Notes: generated by a model not told the origin, from the sequence alone. A DNA stretch of 14,660 bases from JAYOFM01 sp038117225 (GCA_038117225.1 JAYOFM010000100.1:1-14660); one strand, 5' to 3'; shown: positions 1 to 7,649, numbered from the stretch's first letter. Numbers and translations: made by a program.

Positions 1-71
1 ATATTAGATCACACGAATTTGAAACGACGTTTAGTGTCCGGGTTCGCGCGATCGGATACCGTTTCCAAGTT

Positions 72-87
72 CCGGCAATGATGCCGG
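72..87. promoter_or_regulatory. Small inverted repeat upstream of the CNPC peptide gene
   Basis: CCGGCA (72-77) and TGCCGG (82-87) form a perfect 6-bp stem with a 4-base ATGA loop, about 50 bases upstream of the peptide start. There is no T-run after it, so it is unlikely to be a terminator. It could be a regulator-binding palindrome or a leader hairpin. I found no convincing -35/-10 pair in 1-137. Confidence 0.25.
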
Positions 88-137
88 GGCAAAGATCGCC
101 ACCCCCCTCTACGACAAAACTTGGGAGATATCGTGAC

Positions 138-404
138 ATGCTGAGAAAGACCCTTACCGCAGTGAGCGTCGCCGCCCTGACCGGCGCTGGTGCCCTTTCG
201 GTCCTACCGGACGCCATGGCGAAGAGCGCTGACTCGGGCCAGGAGATCATCCAGCTCGCCGGCTGTAATCCCTGTGCGGCGAAGAAGAAGAAAAACAAGT
301 GCAATCCCTGCGCGGCGAAGAAGAAGTGCAACCCCTGCAACCCGTGCGCGGCGAAGAAGAAGTGCAATCCCTGCAATCCGTGCGCGGCGAAAAAGAAGAA
401 GTAG
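138..404 (+). CDS. Secreted small peptide with CNPC/AAKKK repeats
   Basis: 88 residues if the ATG at 138 is used. I prefer it to the ATG at 78 because GGGAG (123-127) lies 10 bases ahead of it and a classic signal peptide then begins at residue 1: MLRK, a hydrophobic stretch at about 6-23, and a likely cleavage after DAMA (residue 28). The mature part has a short linker and then, from Cys43 to the end, only CNPC or CNPCNPC blocks separated by AAKKK. It has 10 cysteines in 46 residues and many lysines, with no other Cys in the protein. Function is unknown. The pattern fits a periplasmic or secreted metal-binding (metallothionein-like) peptide, or the substrate of a Cys-modifying enzyme. No DUF692/MNIO-type maturase is in the window. 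A terminator follows directly, so it may be transcribed mostly as a monocistronic message. Confidence 0.8.
   Translation: MLRKTLTAVSVAALTGAGALSVLPDAMAKSADSGQEIIQLAGCNPCAAKKKKNKCNPCAAKKKCNPCNPCAAKKKCNPCNPCAAKKKK
264..401 (+). repeat. In-frame tandem repeat coding CNPC(NPC)AAKKK units
   Basis: Four units sit in tandem in the peptide gene. Two are short (CNPC-AAKKK, starting at 264 and 300). Two are long and exact at protein level (12 residues, 327-362 and 363-398). The two long copies are 36 bases each and differ only at about three third-codon positions. This implies recent unit duplication with selection on the protein sequence. Confidence 0.85.
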
Positions 405-426
405 TTCCGTATCGAATCGGCTTTTG

Positions 427-466
427 ATGCGCCGCGGGACGAAGGTTCCGCGGCGCATTGATTTTA
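427..466 (+). terminator. Rho-independent terminator after the CNPC peptide gene
   Basis: ATGCGCCGCGG (427-437) pairs perfectly with CCGCGGCGCAT (448-458) around a 10-base loop, 22 bases after the peptide stop. It is followed by the T-rich stretch TTGATTTTAA. The 11-bp GC-rich stem is the strongest hairpin in this part of the window. The next gene has its own ribosome binding site just downstream, so the element may reduce, not abolish, read-through. Confidence 0.75.
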
Positions 467-493
467 ATCGTGTATTGGGAAGGTAGTGACACC

Positions 494-1306
494 ATGGACT
501 CGACAAATCCCCCCGGTTCGGATGGACTACACGGTCACTCGTCAGTAGAATTTGCACCGATGGCCCGGCACGAAGACCCCATTTCCTTTGACGATCTTAG
601 CGATGAACGCCTAGCTCGCATGGCCGAGGCTGGGACGCGAATTATCGAGTGCTATCGCGTGCTCAAGAAGAGCGACGCTAATATCGTCGGCGAGGTGCTG
701 CGCGAAGGCGGCGAGTTCTACGAATGGGATCATTATCCAGAGGGTGACGTCTACGACTTCGAGACCCATGCGCAATACTATTATCATGCCCATCCGCCAG
801 AGGAGCGCGCTAACGTTTGGGGCGCGGAGCACGGTCACTTTCATACATTTTTGCGGCCCAAGGGCATGCCTCCTGGGGTCAGGCCGGCGCCCCTGGCGGA
901 CTACAAACCGCCGCGCGGTGACAATGACGCGCTGACTCATTTCGTCGCTATTTCGATGGACCGTGCCGGCTTTCCGATTCGGCTGTTCACCACCAATCGC
1001 TGGGTTACCGGGGAAATTTGGTACGACGCGGAAACCGTGATTTCCATGCTCGATAATTTCAACATCGATCAGGCGCTGCCGTCGTGGCCGGCCAATATCT
1101 GGATGACCGAGATGTTGCAGCTGTTTCGCCCCGAGATTGAGGCGTTGCTGCGTGCCCGTGATACCGCCGTCAACGCCTGGGCCATCGACCGCCCGGATGA
1201 GAATGCCTATGAGGATCGCGGACTTGAGGTCACGGCGATCCGCGATATCTCGGTCGAGGACCAGATCAAGCGTCTCGATGAAGAACTGACGCGTCGAAAT
1301 CTTTGA
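494..1306 (+). CDS. Conserved His-rich protein of unknown function (possibly DUF6969)
   Basis: 270 residues from the ATG at 494. This start is chosen because GGGAAGG (477-483) sits 10 bases upstream; the TTG at 458 would lie inside the terminator stem. There is no signal peptide or membrane segment, so it is probably cytoplasmic. Residues about 66-123 look like the conserved core: EWDHYP (78-82), YYYHAHP (95-101) and EHGHFHTFLRPKG (112-124). They hold His80, 92, 98, 100, 113, 115 and 117, a density that suggests a metal site. A second conserved-looking block is TTNRWVTGEIWYD (166-178). From memory this resembles the uncharacterised DUF6969 family, but I could not check. It lies 89 bases after the CNPC peptide gene on the same strand and converges on the CoA-transferase gene 25 bases away. 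No function is assigned. Confidence 0.8.
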   Translation: MDSTNPPGSDGLHGHSSVEFAPMARHEDPISFDDLSDERLARMAEAGTRIIECYRVLKKSDANIVGEVLREGGEFYEWDHYPEGDVYDFETHAQYYYHAHPPEERANVWGAEHGHFHTFLRPKGMPPGVRPAPLADYKPPRGDNDALTHFVAISMDRAGFPIRLFTTNRWVTGEIWYDAETVISMLDNFNIDQALPSWPANIWMTEMLQLFRPEIEALLRARDTAVNAWAIDRPDENAYEDRGLEVTAIRDISVEDQIKRLDEELTRRNL

Positions 1307-1331
1307 TTTCGGTTTAGCGCCGTCGTGACGT

Positions 1332-2555
1332 TCAGGCCGCTATGGCGGCTCCGCTTTCCAGCAAGGCCGCGACCTCCGCATCATCAAAGCCAAATTCTGT
1401 CAGCACCTCGCGGGTGTGTTGACCGTATATCGGCGCGCCATGCACGACACCGCCCGGCGTTCCGGAAAATTTCACCGGTAAGCCGATGGTCTTTACCGGC
1501 CCCAGGGTGGCGTGTTTGGTCTCGACCACCATGTCGCGGGCGATGGCGTGCGGGTCCTGGTGCATTTCGCATACATCCAATACGGGACCGGCGGGCAAAC
1601 CGGCGGCTTCCAGGGCGGCCAGCCAATCCGCCGACGGCCGCGCCTTGAAGATCGGCTCCAGCACGGCGGCCAGCGCCTGGTAGTTCCGCATGCGCTCGCG
1701 CGATTCGGCGAAGCGCGGGTCGCGGCCGAGATCATCGCGCTCAATGACATCGAGTAGGCGCAGCCAATTGGCCTGATTGGCGGCGCCCAAGGTGATCCAC
1801 CCATCAGCGGTCTCAAAGGCCTGATACGGGGCGTTGAGCGGATGCGCGGAACCCATGGGCCCTGGCGCGACGCCGGTCGCCAGGCCAATGGCGGATTGCC
1901 AATAGGTAAAGGTAATGCCCGCTTCAAACAGCGACGTATCGATCATCTGGCCTTCGCCGGTCTTCAGTCGATGCGCATAGGCGGCCGATACGCCCATGGC
2001 GGCGAGTATGCCCGCCGTGATGTCGGTGACCGGCGCGCCCATCTTGCATGGCGGGCGGCCCGGGCCCTCGCCGGTCATTGCCATCAGGCCGCTCATGCCC
2101 TGGGCGATCAGATCGAATCCGCCCCGCTCGGCATAGGGGCCGGTGCGTCCGAATCCGGAAACGGAACAATAGATCAGACCTGGATTGATGGCGCGAAGTG
2201 TTTCGTAGTCGAGCCCCAATTTTGCCATCGTGGTGCTGCGATAATTTTCCGTCACCACATCCGCATCAGCGAGCATGCGCATGATGACGTCGCGGCCGCC
2301 ATTACTCTTGAGGTCGAGCGCGATGCCGCGCTTGTTCCGGTTCATCATCATGAACGCCGCCGACTCGCCTTCGATGTCGGGTGGTAGAAAACGTCGCGTA
2401 TCATCACCCTGCGGGGTTCTTTCAACCTTGATGACGTCGGCGCCCATGTCGGCGAGCATCATGCCACAGACGGGACCGGCCATGATGTGGGCGAGTTCAA
2501 TGACCTTGAGGCCCTTCAACGGGCCGGTTCGCTCGATCTTGCCTGCGTCCGCCAT
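1332..2555 (-). CDS. Family III (CaiB/BaiF) CoA-transferase
   Basis: 407 residues, full length for the family. The N-terminus has the CoA-binding fold (LKGLKVIELAHIMAGPVC, residues 13-30, and ADMGADVIKVE, 35-45). The NRNKRGIALDLK block is at 72-83. The expected catalytic Asp is Asp178 in PVTDITAG, 24 residues before GEGQMIDTSLFEAG. Such enzymes move CoA between carboxylic acids through a glutathione-like acyl-aspartyl intermediate; known members use formate/oxalate, carnitine, succinate/malate or citramalate. The acid used here cannot be told. The start has GGAG (2565-2568, minus strand) 9 bases upstream. It lies only 24 bases after the aminotransferase gene, so the two form an operon and probably act on related metabolites. 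Confidence 0.9.
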   Translation of the reverse strand: MADAGKIERTGPLKGLKVIELAHIMAGPVCGMMLADMGADVIKVERTPQGDDTRRFLPPDIEGESAAFMMMNRNKRGIALDLKSNGGRDVIMRMLADADVVTENYRSTTMAKLGLDYETLRAINPGLIYCSVSGFGRTGPYAERGGFDLIAQGMSGLMAMTGEGPGRPPCKMGAPVTDITAGILAAMGVSAAYAHRLKTGEGQMIDTSLFEAGITFTYWQSAIGLATGVAPGPMGSAHPLNAPYQAFETADGWITLGAANQANWLRLLDVIERDDLGRDPRFAESRERMRNYQALAAVLEPIFKARPSADWLAALEAAGLPAGPVLDVCEMHQDPHAIARDMVVETKHATLGPVKTIGLPVKFSGTPGGVVHGAPIYGQHTREVLTEFGFDDAEVAALLESGAAIAA

Positions 2556-2579
2556 GGTGGATGTCTCCGTTCCCGGGAA

Positions 2580-3761
2580 TTATCTGGCCGGCGCCGTTTC
2601 CGCCAGGTAGACCATTGCCGCGTCGACGCCGCCCTTCCGATGCGGCACGCCGGCGAGGCCAAGACCCATTTCAACGCCGCCGAGTGTACCGATAAGCGTC
2701 AGATCATTGAAGTCGCCCAGGTGCCCGATGCGGAATACCTTGCCCTTCACCTTGCCGAGGCCAGTACCAAGGGACATGTCGAAGTTATCGAGGATAACGC
2801 CGCGTACGTGATCCGCATCGTGGCCGTCGGGAACGACAACGCCGGTTAGCACGCTCGAATACTCGGCCGGATTATTGCACAGGATCTCGAGTCCCCAGGC
2901 ATTGACGGCGCGCCGCGTCGCTTCCGCATGGCGGTCGTGGCGTTTGAACACATTGTCCAAACCCTCTTCCTCAAGCAGCATGGTCAGCGCCACGTCGAGC
3001 CCGTAGAGCAGATTGGTCGCCGGGGTATAGGGGAAGAAACCGGCCGCGTTGTTTCCAAGCATCGGCCCCCAATCCCAGTAGGACCGCGTGAAGCCGCTGT
3101 TGTCGGTCGCATCCAGGGCCTTCTTGCTGAGCGCGTTGAAGCCGAGCCCCGGCGGCAGCATCAGACCTTTCTGCGAACAGCTGATGGTCACATCGACGCC
3201 CCATTCGTCATGGCGGTAATCGATTGAGGCGAGCGAGGAAATCGTGTCGACCAGCAGCAACGCCGGGTGCCCAGCCGCGTCCATGGCCTTCCGGACGGCG
3301 CTGATGTCGGAAACGGCACCGGTCGCCGTTTCATTGTGCACGCAACAGACGGCCTTGATTTGGTGCTTGGTGTCGGCGGCCAGACGTTGTTCGACCAGGG
3401 CGGCATCGACGCCCGATCGCCAGTCACCTTCGACGAAGACCACGTCCAGTCCCAACCGGCCCGCCATTTCCCGCCACAACGTCGCGAAATGGCCGGTCTC
3501 GAACATGATCACCTTGTCGCCGGGCGCCAGTGTGTTGACCAACGCCGCCTCCCAGGCGCCGGTGCCGGATGACGGAAAGACGATGACCGGGCCTTCGGTC
3601 TTAAAGACCTGCTTGGCGCGTTCCAGGACGCTTTTTGCCATGGCTCCGAAATCCGGGCCCCGGTGATCCATGGTCGGCTGCTGGATGGCGTTCAGAACAC
3701 GCGCGGGAACATTGCTGGGCCCGGGTATCTGCAAAAAATGGCGGCCGCTCTTATGTGCCAT
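2580..3761 (-). CDS. sgaA: Serine-glyoxylate-type aminotransferase (class V, PLP)
   Basis: 393 residues, the usual length. PLP features are visible: FPSSGTGAWEAAL (62-74) binds the cofactor phosphate, Asp172 in LLLVDTISSL pairs with the pyridine nitrogen, and Lys198 in SCSQKGLMLPPGLG is the Schiff-base lysine. HNETATGAVSDI (142-153) and FPYTP match, from memory, methylotroph serine-glyoxylate aminotransferases. These make glycine and hydroxypyruvate from serine and glyoxylate in the serine cycle or in photorespiration-like glycolate salvage. Alanine/serine-pyruvate or ureidoglycine-glyoxylate activity cannot be excluded. A perfect AGGAGGG (3771-3777, minus strand) lies 9 bases before the ATG. 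It is the first gene of a leftward operon with the CoA-transferase and diverges from the FAD/Fe-S dehydrogenase. No other serine-cycle genes are in the window. Confidence 0.85.
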   Translation of the reverse strand: MAHKSGRHFLQIPGPSNVPARVLNAIQQPTMDHRGPDFGAMAKSVLERAKQVFKTEGPVIVFPSSGTGAWEAALVNTLAPGDKVIMFETGHFATLWREMAGRLGLDVVFVEGDWRSGVDAALVEQRLAADTKHQIKAVCCVHNETATGAVSDISAVRKAMDAAGHPALLLVDTISSLASIDYRHDEWGVDVTISCSQKGLMLPPGLGFNALSKKALDATDNSGFTRSYWDWGPMLGNNAAGFFPYTPATNLLYGLDVALTMLLEEEGLDNVFKRHDRHAEATRRAVNAWGLEILCNNPAEYSSVLTGVVVPDGHDADHVRGVILDNFDMSLGTGLGKVKGKVFRIGHLGDFNDLTLIGTLGGVEMGLGLAGVPHRKGGVDAAMVYLAETAPAR

Positions 3762-3826
3762 ATCAAAAATCCCTCCTAGGAACGTGACCGCGCCTCCGAT
3801 CTATGCGGGCGCGTCCAATTAGCCAC

Positions 3827-3854
3827 ATTGCATTTTTGAATTCATTTTTGTCAA
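3827..3854 (-). promoter_or_regulatory. Predicted promoter of the aminotransferase operon
   Basis: On the minus strand a perfect TTGACA (-35, 3854-3849) is followed after 16 bases by TGCAAT (-10, 3832-3827, 4 of 6 consensus positions). The first copy of the operator-like direct repeat (3828-3849) fills the spacer and overlaps the -10. A protein bound there would block polymerase. Confidence 0.5.
3828..3849 (+). repeat. Operator-like direct repeat, copy 1
   Basis: TTGCATTTT, 3 bases (TGA), then ATTCATTTTT. The same two blocks recur at 3901-3921 in the same order with a 2-base centre. The copy contains the palindrome TGAATTCA (3837-3844). It lies within the predicted minus-strand promoter. Confidence 0.55.
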
Positions 3855-3876
3855 ATAATTTTTACTTAGATGCTTA

Positions 3877-3882
3877 TATAAT
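3877..3882 (+). promoter_or_regulatory. Candidate -10 box for the dehydrogenase-regulator operon
   Basis: A perfect TATAAT occurs in the AT-rich intergenic DNA, about 67 bases ahead of the dehydrogenase ATG. The sequence 17 bases upstream (AATAAT) is a poor -35, so an activator or a different sigma factor may be involved. The strand call rests on orientation to the gene only. Confidence 0.35.
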
Positions 3883-3900
3883 TAAAAATCTATTAATTTC

Positions 3901-3921
3901 TTGCATTTTGCATTCATTTTT
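3901..3921 (+). repeat. Operator-like direct repeat, copy 2
   Basis: TTGCATTTT, 2 bases (GC), then ATTCATTTTT, so 19 of 19 arm bases match copy 1. It starts 73 bases after copy 1, close to seven helical turns. It lies downstream of the candidate TATAAT, between it and the dehydrogenase start, a typical repressor position. Confidence 0.55.
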
Positions 3922-3948
3922 ATATGATCGAGGTTCGATTTCGACGAT

Positions 3949-6948
3949 ATGGCAACAATAGTGAAAGTGACTGGCGACATGGCGGATCGTTCGAGCCGGA
4001 ACCGTATCGGTGACGCCGCGTTGGCGCGGCAACTCGATCAGGCGATTGACGGCGACGTGTTGTTCGATGCTTTCAGCCGGGGCCGCTACGCGACCGATGC
4101 CTCGATTTACCAGATAGAACCCATCGGCGTGGTCGTGCCACGCAGCCAGGATGACCTTGCACGCGTTGTCGAAATCGCCGCCCGTGAGGGCGTGCCCTTG
4201 CTGCCGCGCGGCGGCGGCACCTCGCAATGCGGACAAACGGTCGGTGAGGCATTGGTCGTCGATGTTTCCAAGCACCTTAATGGGGTGCTTGAATTTGACG
4301 CCGACAATCGCACCTGCTGGGTAGAACCCGGCATCGTTCTCGATCATCTGAACGCCTGGTTGAAACCACACGGTCTTTGGTTTCCCGTCGATGTATCAAC
4401 CTCGTCGCGGGCCACCATCGGCGGCATGGCCGGCAACAACAGTTGCGGATCTCGCTCGATCCGCTATGGCACCATGCGCGATAACGTGCGTGCCATCGAC
4501 GGCTTGATGGCCGACGGCTCGACCATGCTGTTCGGCGAGTTGTCCGATAATGCCGCCGCCGCGACCTTGGAGGACAGCCAGCAGGATCTGGTCGCCCGAT
4601 TGCTTGATCTGGGTCACCGGGAAGCCGATGAAATCCGCGCAAGGTTTCCCGACCTGATGCGCCGGGTCGGTGGCTACAATATCGATGCGTTAATGCCCGG
4701 CGGCACGCCGCGTGGCGATTGGGCCGACGCCACGGTGCATCCGCGCGAAGGCCATCCCAACCTCGCGCACGTGCTCGTCGGTTCAGAAGGAACGCTGGCG
4801 GTCAGCCGGCGGATCAAGTTGCGGTTGCAACCCTTGCCGCGGAACAAGGTTCTCGGCATTTGCCATTTTCCGACCTTCTACAAGGCCATGCAGGCACCAC
4901 AACACATCGTCACCCTCGGTCCGGTTGCCGTTGAGCTGGTCGATCGCACCATGATCAATCTGGCGCGCGACATCCCAATGTTCCGCCCCACCGTTGAGCG
5001 CTTCGTCAAGGGCGAACCGGAGGCCCTGTTGCTGGTTGAGTTCGCCGAGCCGGATCAGCAGGAAAATCTCCGACGATTGGCGAAATTGGTCGAGATGATG
5101 AGTGATCTGGGGCACGCCGACGCCGTGGTCGAGGCGATCGAGCCGGAGTTCCAGAAGGCGGTGTGGGAAGTCCGCAAGTCCGGTCTCAACATCATGATGT
5201 CCATGAAGGGCGACGGCAAACCGGTGTCGTTCATCGAGGACGCGGCTGTGCGTCTGGAGGACCTCGCCGACTACACTGACCGCCTGACTCAGGTGTTTCA
5301 CAAACACGGCACCGAGGGAACCTGGTACGCCCACGCCTCCGTCGGCTGCCTGCACGTGCGTCCGGTTCTGAACCTCAAGCAGGAACAGGGTGCGAAGCAA
5401 CTTCGCGCCATCGCCGAGGAAGCCTTCGAGATGGTGCGTGAGTACAAGGGATCGCACTCCGGCGAACATGGCGACGGCCTAGTGCGCTCCGAATTCCACG
5501 CCCCCATGTTCGGTGAACGCATGATCGGGAATTTCACGGAAATCAAGGAGGCATTCGACCCCAACCGCGTCCTCAACCCCGGAAAGATCGTCGATCCACC
5601 GCGCATGGATGACCGAACCCTGTTCCGCTTCAAGCCCGGTTACGCGACGCCACCGCTGGATGCGGCGCTTGATTGGTCGGCCTGGGGTGGCTTCGCCGGC
5701 GCGGTCGAGATGTGCAACAACAATGGCGCCTGCCGTAAGCGCGATCCAGGGGTCATGTGTCCATCGTTCCGGGTCACCGGCGACGAACAGCACCTGACCC
5801 GCGGCCGCGCCAACACCCTGCGGCTGGCCCTTTCCGGCCAGCTTGGCGCCGATGCCTTCACCTCGGACGCCATGGCCGATACCATGAAGCTTTGCGTCGG
5901 CTGCAAGGGCTGCAAGCGTGAGTGCCCGACCGGCGTGGACATGGCGCGCATGAAGACCGAGTTCTTGTATCACCGTTCGAAGCGCCAGGGGTTGAGCGCG
6001 CGGGACCGCCTGATCGCCTTCCTGCCCCGTTACGCGCCGCTCCTGTCCCGCCTACCGGTCCTGGCGAACTTGCGCGACGCTATTCCCGGCTTGCCGTTGC
6101 TGAGCGAGAAACTGTTCGGGTTGAGCGCCAAGCGCTCCTTGCCGCGATGGAGCGATACTCCATTCGACGACGAGGAAGCCAAGAGCGACAACACCGTTTG
6201 TTACCGTGATGAAACGGTGGTGTTGTTTGCCGATACCTTCAACCGATATTTCGAGCCCGCAAACGTGCGTGCCGCGCGCCGTGTGCTTGTCGCGGGGGGT
6301 TACAATGTGGTGGCGGCTCGACCATCGGATGACGGCCGTCCCCTGTGTTGCGGTCGAACTTTTCTGGCCGCCGGATTGGTCGACGAAGCACGGGCGGAAG
6401 CACGACGAACGCTCGCCGCCCTGGCGCCCTACGTGGCGGCCGGCATTCCCATCGTCGGCCTGGAGCCGTCATGCCTGCTGACCATGCGGGATGAATTTCA
6501 GGCCATGTTGCCAGGCGCGGACAGCGATGCCTTGGCCGAAAAGGCGGTGCTGATGGAAGAATTCCTCGCACGGGAGTTGGATGCCGGTACGCTGCGGCTT
6601 GATTTGCAGCCGCTGCCGGAAAGCCGCGCCCTGCTGCACGGGCATTGCCATCAGAAGGCCTTCGACGAGATGGGCGCCGTCGAACGAACCTTGCGGCATG
6701 TCCCGGGGTTGCGGGTGGAAACCGTTGAAGGCAGTTGCTGCGGCATGGCTGGCGCCTTTGGCTATCAGGCGGAAACGCATGACATTTCCATGCGAATGGC
6801 GGAACTCGATCTATTGCCGGCGGTTCGGAACGCGACCGCGGATACGCTCATCGTCGCCGATGGCACGAGTTGCCGGCACCAGATCGATGACGGCGCGAAC
6901 CGGCGGGCGTTGCATGTGGCACGTGTTTTGGAACGGGCGTTACCATAA
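3949..6948 (+). CDS. FAD-linked 2-hydroxyacid dehydrogenase fused to Fe-S/CCG domains (YdiJ / D-2-hydroxyglutarate dehydrogenase type)
   Basis: 999 residues. The N-terminal PCMH-type FAD domain (about 55-295) has PLLPRGGGTSQCGQTVG (83-99) and SSRATIGGMAGNNSCG (152-167). The FAD-oxidase C domain (about 300-550) ends with SGEHGDGLVRSE (504-515) and LNPGKIVDPP. A ferredoxin-like region follows, with Cys589, 595 and 604 and then CVGCKGCKRECP (Cys649, 652, 655, 659). CCG-type modules follow: LCCGRTF (799-805), EPSC (839-842), HGHCHQKA (897-904) and GSCCGMAGAFGY (928-939). Length and domain order match E. coli YdiJ-type enzymes, which oxidise D-2-hydroxyacids and pass electrons on; D-lactate or glycolate are other options. 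The 3949 ATG has only a distant GAGG, and ATG 3979 is a possible later start. It is the first gene of an operon with the GntR regulator. Confidence 0.9.
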   Translation: MATIVKVTGDMADRSSRNRIGDAALARQLDQAIDGDVLFDAFSRGRYATDASIYQIEPIGVVVPRSQDDLARVVEIAAREGVPLLPRGGGTSQCGQTVGEALVVDVSKHLNGVLEFDADNRTCWVEPGIVLDHLNAWLKPHGLWFPVDVSTSSRATIGGMAGNNSCGSRSIRYGTMRDNVRAIDGLMADGSTMLFGELSDNAAAATLEDSQQDLVARLLDLGHREADEIRARFPDLMRRVGGYNIDALMPGGTPRGDWADATVHPREGHPNLAHVLVGSEGTLAVSRRIKLRLQPLPRNKVLGICHFPTFYKAMQAPQHIVTLGPVAVELVDRTMINLARDIPMFRPTVERFVKGEPEALLLVEFAEPDQQENLRRLAKLVEMMSDLGHADAVVEAIEPEFQKAVWEVRKSGLNIMMSMKGDGKPVSFIEDAAVRLEDLADYTDRLTQVFHKHGTEGTWYAHASVGCLHVRPVLNLKQEQGAKQLRAIAEEAFEMVREYKGSHSGEHGDGLVRSEFHAPMFGERMIGNFTEIKEAFDPNRVLNPGKIVDPPRMDDRTLFRFKPGYATPPLDAALDWSAWGGFAGAVEMCNNNGACRKRDPGVMCPSFRVTGDEQHLTRGRANTLRLALSGQLGADAFTSDAMADTMKLCVGCKGCKRECPTGVDMARMKTEFLYHRSKRQGLSARDRLIAFLPRYAPLLSRLPVLANLRDAIPGLPLLSEKLFGLSAKRSLPRWSDTPFDDEEAKSDNTVCYRDETVVLFADTFNRYFEPANVRAARRVLVAGGYNVVAARPSDDGRPLCCGRTFLAAGLVDEARAEARRTLAALAPYVAAGIPIVGLEPSCLLTMRDEFQAMLPGADSDALAEKAVLMEEFLARELDAGTLRLDLQPLPESRALLHGHCHQKAFDEMGAVERTLRHVPGLRVETVEGSCCGMAGAFGYQAETHDISMRMAELDLLPAVRNATADTLIVADGTSCRHQIDDGANRRALHVARVLERALP

Positions 6949-7649
6949 TGAACGACATGGCCGATGTGCGAATACCACGTACGTCACTCCACGAGACGGT
7001 AACCGAACATATTCGCGAGATGATATTTTCCGGCACGCTTTCCGGCGGCGACCGGGTACCCGAGAAGTTGCTGTGCGAGCGCCTTGGCATCTCACGCACA
7101 CCGCTTCGCGAAGCCTTGAAGGTCTTGGCGTCCGAGGGACTGCTAACGCTTCTGCCCAACCGGGGAGCAAGGGTCGCGCGCCTGACCGTCGATGCGGTGG
7201 AGGAGTTATTCCCGGTCATGGGCGCATTGGAAGCCTTGGCCGGCGAACTCGCGTGCGCCCGCGCTACCGACGACCAGATCAGCGAAATCCGCGCAATGCA
7301 TTACCAGATGGCGCTATACCACACGCGGGGCGAGGTTCAATCGTATTTCGAGCTCAACCAGCGCATCCACGAAGCCATTCTCGCGGCGGCCCGCAATCCG
7401 ACCCTGAAGACGTCCTACGATGCCTTGGCAGGCCGGGTTCGGTTGGCCCGCTACCGCGCCAACATGTCGAAGGCCCGGTGGGATCAGGCGATGGCCGAGC
7501 ACGAGGAAATGCTGGAGGCGCTGTTACGGCGCGACGGTGTTCGATTGGCCGAGGTCCAGCGCCGTCACCTGGACAACAAGCGGGCAACTGTTGTCGCCGC
7601 GATACGCGCAGGTACGGCGGACGCCGCCGAGGGCATTGCCTACGACTGA
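6948..7649 (+). CDS. GntR-family regulator, FadR/FCD subfamily
   Basis: 233 residues. The N-terminal winged helix-turn-helix (about 13-80) shows VPEKLLCERLGISRTPLREA (38-57) and EGLLTLLPNRGARV (63-76), both typical of GntR proteins. The C-terminal FCD effector domain (about 85-220) keeps the metal/carboxylate ligands: Asn137-x3-His141, His185 and His207. FCD regulators usually sense organic acids such as lactate, glycolate, gluconate or malonate. The ATG overlaps the dehydrogenase TAA by one base (TAATG), with no Shine-Dalgarno of its own, so translation is coupled. It probably controls the divergent locus, including itself, through the direct repeats at 3828 and 3901. Ligand and sign of control are inferred only. 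Confidence 0.9.
   Translation: MNDMADVRIPRTSLHETVTEHIREMIFSGTLSGGDRVPEKLLCERLGISRTPLREALKVLASEGLLTLLPNRGARVARLTVDAVEELFPVMGALEALAGELACARATDDQISEIRAMHYQMALYHTRGEVQSYFELNQRIHEAILAAARNPTLKTSYDALAGRVRLARYRANMSKARWDQAMAEHEEMLEALLRRDGVRLAEVQRRHLDNKRATVVAAIRAGTADAAEGIAYD

Noticed and set aside
264..401. Tandem repeats as a CRISPR array
   Set aside because: Units are contiguous, without spacers, in frame and code for a regular peptide.
190..486. 98-codon Arg-rich + frame and the antisense 117-codon frame across the peptide gene
   Set aside because: Shadows of the tandem repeat in other frames; no ribosome binding site, and low-complexity sequence forced by the repeat.
458..493. TTG start for the His-rich protein
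   Set aside because: It lies in the terminator stem; ATG 494 has a proper Shine-Dalgarno sequence.
1842..2387. 181-codon + frame
   Set aside because: Antisense to the well-supported CoA-transferase; no family resemblance.
4783..5469. 228-codon minus frame
   Set aside because: Antisense to the conserved FAD domain of the dehydrogenase; a product of high GC at third positions.
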